Below, one piece after another: positions 61,757 through 64,000 of a DNA stretch of 64,000 nucleotides (position 1 is its first letter; every line of letters begins with the position of its first letter). A model generated the notes under the pieces. The model was given only the letters and a program-made list of their open reading frames with translations, was not told where the DNA came from and did no database searches. Source of the DNA: an uncultured Lachnospiraceae bacterium (GTDB lineage: Bacteria; Bacillota; Clostridia; Lachnospirales; Lachnospiraceae); assembly GCA_910578795.1 (NCBI GenBank), contig CAJTSD010000006.1, forward strand, positions 60,689 to 124,688, written 5' to 3'. Position numbers and translations under genes: made by a program.

Positions 61757-62282
61757 TTGTAACAGGGCGGTTTGGGATAAGCCGCCCTATAATATTATCA
61801 CGGCTGACACAGCCGATTTCCGCATATCTGCTGTCTTTGCTTACAGCGTGATTGTCGCCCATGACAAAAAAACGGTCGTTCTCAAGCAAAAGACCGCAGG
61901 ATGCAGTGCCGCCAAAGTCTACGTTTCCGGATATCTGTGTGCTTTTGATGCCGTTTACCAGTACGTTGCCGTCTGTAATCCAAACGGAATCACCGGGCAG
62001 TGCGATGATGCGCTTTACCATTGTGCAGCGAAGCGCAGGGCAATAAAAGACAATCACATCACCGCATTGGAAATTTGCGGCGCGGCGGTCGATTATGGTA
62101 AACTGCATATTTTGATAGGACGGATACATGGACTCCCCCTGAATAAGGTTGAACTGATAGAAGTTTTGCGAAATATACAGGGCGGTGAAAAGAACCAATA
62201 GTATCATAATTATTTTTTTACGCATATGAATAACCGTGCTGCCCGTTTGCGGGATGCAGCATATAAAGTACTGTTTTATCAT
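61734..62282 (-). CDS. lepB: Type I signal peptidase
   Basis: A 182-residue (or 163-residue, from the second ATG at 62225) Gram-positive type I signal peptidase. One N-terminal helix is followed by QGESMYPSYQ with the catalytic Ser, MVKRIIALPGD with the general-base Lys, and GDNHAVSKDSRY, the C-terminal signature. It acts on the outside of the membrane. Neither start has a clear ribosome binding site. It converges on the phosphonate operon; the exported protein at 59205 is a conceivable substrate. Chromosomal housekeeping duty is equally possible. Confidence 0.9.
   Translation of the reverse strand: MIKQYFICCIPQTGSTVIHMRKKIIMILLVLFTALYISQNFYQFNLIQGESMYPSYQNMQFTIIDRRAANFQCGDVIVFYCPALRCTMVKRIIALPGDSVWITDGNVLVNGIKSTQISGNVDFGGTASCGLLLENDRFFVMGDNHAVSKDSRYAEIGCVSRDNIIGRLIPNRPVTTTVKPHS
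61764..61788. terminator. GC-rich stem-loop inside the convergent overlap
   Basis: AGGGCGG (61764-61770) and CCGCCCT (61782-61788) form a 7-bp GC stem with an 11-base loop just after the phosphonopyruvate decarboxylase stop. There is no T-tract, and it lies in the coding sequence of the signal peptidase, so termination is possible but unproven. Confidence 0.4.
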
Positions 62283-62341
62283 GTGACTTTTTCATACAGG
62301 AAAAATATAACTTTATCATAGCATAATAAAGGGAAAAATGG

Positions 62342-62347
62342 TATAAT
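62342..62347 (+). promoter_or_regulatory. TATAAT box ahead of the last gene
   Basis: A perfect TATAAT lies 42 bases before the ATG at 62389, in a region free of coding sequence. No good -35 is seen at 16-18 bases upstream. AGGGAAAGG forms the ribosome binding site. Confidence 0.45.
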
Positions 62348-62388
62348 GTTCTGATAAATAAAGGGAAAAATGAGGGAAAGGATTCATT

Positions 62389-64000
62389 ATGTATATGTTC
62401 CGCAAAGGTGCCCTTTTGCACCAGCTTGTAATAATATGTTTTCTTGTGACAGTATTTATTTATCCGTTTGTGGAGACGCTGCTGGTAAACCGTCGTGAGT
62501 TTTCGTTTGCAATATCAGAGGTGGCGGTGTATGCGGCAGGGGCAGCGGCGTTCATTTACCTTGTACTTGTCTTAGCAGGGATGATACTGAGGCAAAAGGA
62601 GGCTTATGCATTTGTACTGTTTGCACTGACCATGGCAGCTTACCTGCAGCAGATGTTTATGAATGGTGAGCTGTTTTTGATGGATGGCATAAAAAACCGA
62701 TGGGGTGTGGGCGTCAGGCTTTTCAACATATTGATTTATTTTTCGATTATTGCGGCAGTTTTACTGCTTTGGCGCCGGCTTGGGAAAAAAATGATTCCGG
62801 TCACAGAATGGATAGCAGCGGCGCTGATTATCATGCAGGCAGCGGGAGCCGTTTCGCTTGTCGTTTCCAATGCGGGAAATACGGAGATAAAAAGCGGGAC
62901 TGCATCAGACTATTTTAGTACGGATGGCTTGTATGAAGCGGCATCGGATGAAAATATAATGATTTTTGTACTGGACACATATGATGTTGACTATATGAAT
63001 GAAGTGCTTGGACAGGATCCTGATTTTTTAAAGCCGCTGAAGGGATTTACGTACTTTCCGGATACGGTGAGCCAGTTCTCAAGGACATTTCCGTCCATTC
63101 CGTACATGCTGACCAATCAACTGTATTTTTACGAAAAGCCATATGTCCAATATTGTGATGAAGCGTATAAAAAATGCGATTTTTGGGATAAAGTATTGGA
63201 TAAGGGGTACGAACTTTATTTTTATGAGGAAAGCAGTGAGTATGTGGGAGACGGCCTGCGGCAGAAGGCAAAAAATTACGTTGCCGAGGGACATGTCATT
63301 GATGCACAAATATCGGCGGCAGGCGTGCTTAAGGCGATGGGGCAAATCGGGGCATACAGGGTTTTGCCGTATGCCGTGAAAGAATACTTTTCCTATACTG
63401 CGGGAAAAATAAACGCGCTTATAGTTGGACGTAAGATATGGGATAAGACAAGGTTTCATGTTGATGATGCGGCAATTTATGCAGGATTAAGGGAATCAGG
63501 ACTGGCGGTAAACGGTGATGCGAAAGCAGTGCGGTTTTATCACTTTAACGGGGCGCATGCGCCGTATACCATGGATGAAAACGGCAAATCCGTGGACGAA
63601 CAAAAGAGCAGCATGCTAAAACAGAATGTGGGATGCATGAAGATGGTTTATGATTATCTCCAGGAACTGATACGCTTAGGGCTGTATGAGAATGCGACGA
63701 TTGTTATTACGGCTGACCATGGTGAAAACTATGTTACGGAAACGCTGGAACAAAATACGAATCCGATTTTGTTTGTCAAGCCTGCCGGACAGTATCAGGA
63801 GGAGCTGAAGATATCCGACCGGTATGCATCGCAAAACGATCTGCTTCCTACGCTTGCCCCGATACTGGGCGTAAATATGGAAGTGGATATGGGAATTGAT
63901 TTGCTTGATCCCTCGATTGACGATAAGGACAGGGTGAGATATCATTATTATACGGTAGTTGAAAATACCGAGCAGACCAAGACAAGGACATATGAGATAA
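62389..64000 (+). CDS. Membrane sulfatase-fold phosphotransferase or hydrolase (family A, copy 3), runs off right edge
   Basis: The frame is open from ATG 62389 to the end of the window (537 codons), so the C-terminus is missing. About five helices end near residue 165; NGELFLMDG shares the loop of the genes at 36523 and 53004. The extracytoplasmic domain has ENIMIFVLDTYDVDYM, candidate nucleophile T233 in FSRTFPSIPYMLTN, FYHFNGAHAPYTMD and IVITADHGENYV. It is shorter at the N-terminus than its relatives. With copy 2 it brackets the phosphonate operon. Confidence 0.82.
   Translation, partial: MYMFRKGALLHQLVIICFLVTVFIYPFVETLLVNRREFSFAISEVAVYAAGAAAFIYLVLVLAGMILRQKEAYAFVLFALTMAAYLQQMFMNGELFLMDGIKNRWGVGVRLFNILIYFSIIAAVLLLWRRLGKKMIPVTEWIAAALIIMQAAGAVSLVVSNAGNTEIKSGTASDYFSTDGLYEAASDENIMIFVLDTYDVDYMNEVLGQDPDFLKPLKGFTYFPDTVSQFSRTFPSIPYMLTNQLYFYEKPYVQYCDEAYKKCDFWDKVLDKGYELYFYEESSEYVGDGLRQKAKNYVAEGHVIDAQISAAGVLKAMGQIGAYRVLPYAVKEYFSYTAGKINALIVGRKIWDKTRFHVDDAAIYAGLRESGLAVNGDAKAVRFYHFNGAHAPYTMDENGKSVDEQKSSMLKQNVGCMKMVYDYLQELIRLGLYENATIVITADHGENYVTETLEQNTNPILFVKPAGQYQEELKISDRYASQNDLLPTLAPILGVNMEVDMGIDLLDPSIDDKDRVRYHYYTVVENTEQTKTRTYEI

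Noticed and set aside
1..64000. CRISPR arrays, tRNA/rRNA genes, insertion sequences, prophage
   Set aside because: No regularly spaced repeats, no cloverleaf or rRNA-like stretch, and no transposase or integrase reading frame was seen.

Overview
The window reads as a low-to-medium GC Firmicute of the class Clostridia, most likely a Lachnospiraceae gut commensal. This rests on gene families and Shine-Dalgarno style, not on a marker gene. Almost the whole window is one large surface-glycan locus, nearly all on the + strand. There are no tRNA, rRNA, CRISPR or transposase genes.

Layout. (1) 2-1138 is the 3' end of a membrane glycosyltransferase. (2) 1168-4701 is a signalling module: a cytosolic hybrid histidine kinase, a bacteriohemerythrin with a possible CheX-like tail, and an Hpt protein with its own promoter and a terminator. 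(3) 4838-41706 is a ~37 kb run of tightly packed genes for a complex polysaccharide: GT39, two GT11-type fucosyltransferase-like enzymes, several GT2, GT4 and GT17 enzymes, DUF5672 and GT-D enzymes, a Wzy-like polymerase, an MBOAT plus SGNH-like O-acylation pair, two PglK-like ABC flippases, dTDP-3-amino-sugar synthesis genes, a VTC/DUF4956/CotH trio, an LtaS-like phosphotransferase, and two GtrII-type membrane glucosyltransferases around a sulfatase-fold enzyme. (4) 41717-42862 is a single minus-strand GT4 gene. (5) 42863-43290 is the only long non-coding gap; it holds two divergent promoters with a 158-bp imperfect palindrome between them. (6) 43291-55103 is a second + run: a glycerophosphodiesterase-like protein, an MdoB-like phosphoglycerol transferase carrying an 11-G homopolymer, two small membrane proteins, GT39-like proteins, a GtrB-like GT2, a Wzx-like flippase and a sulfatase-fold enzyme. 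(7) 55242-61756 is a phosphonate operon with its own promoter. (8) 61734-62282 (minus) is a type I signal peptidase, followed by another sulfatase-fold membrane enzyme that runs off the right edge.

How it works together. Nucleotide sugars, including a 3-acylamino-3,6-dideoxyhexose, are assembled on a lipid carrier, flipped by ABC or Wzx proteins and polymerised. Outside the cell the glycan is probably decorated with acyl groups, phosphoglycerol and GtrII/GtrB-delivered sugars. The phosphonate operon encodes a complete route from phosphoenolpyruvate to 2-aminoethylphosphonate (AEP) and very probably to CMP-AEP. The same operon carries a protein with an N-terminal YidC/Oxa1-type membrane domain joined to a TagB/TagF-type CDP-alcohol phosphotransferase domain, the best candidate for moving AEP onto a surface polymer.

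The items most worth a second look are the YidC-TagB fusion in a phosphonate operon, the G11 tract that could phase-vary an MdoB-like transferase, the 158-bp palindrome between divergent promoters, and the repeated families of membrane phosphotransferases.
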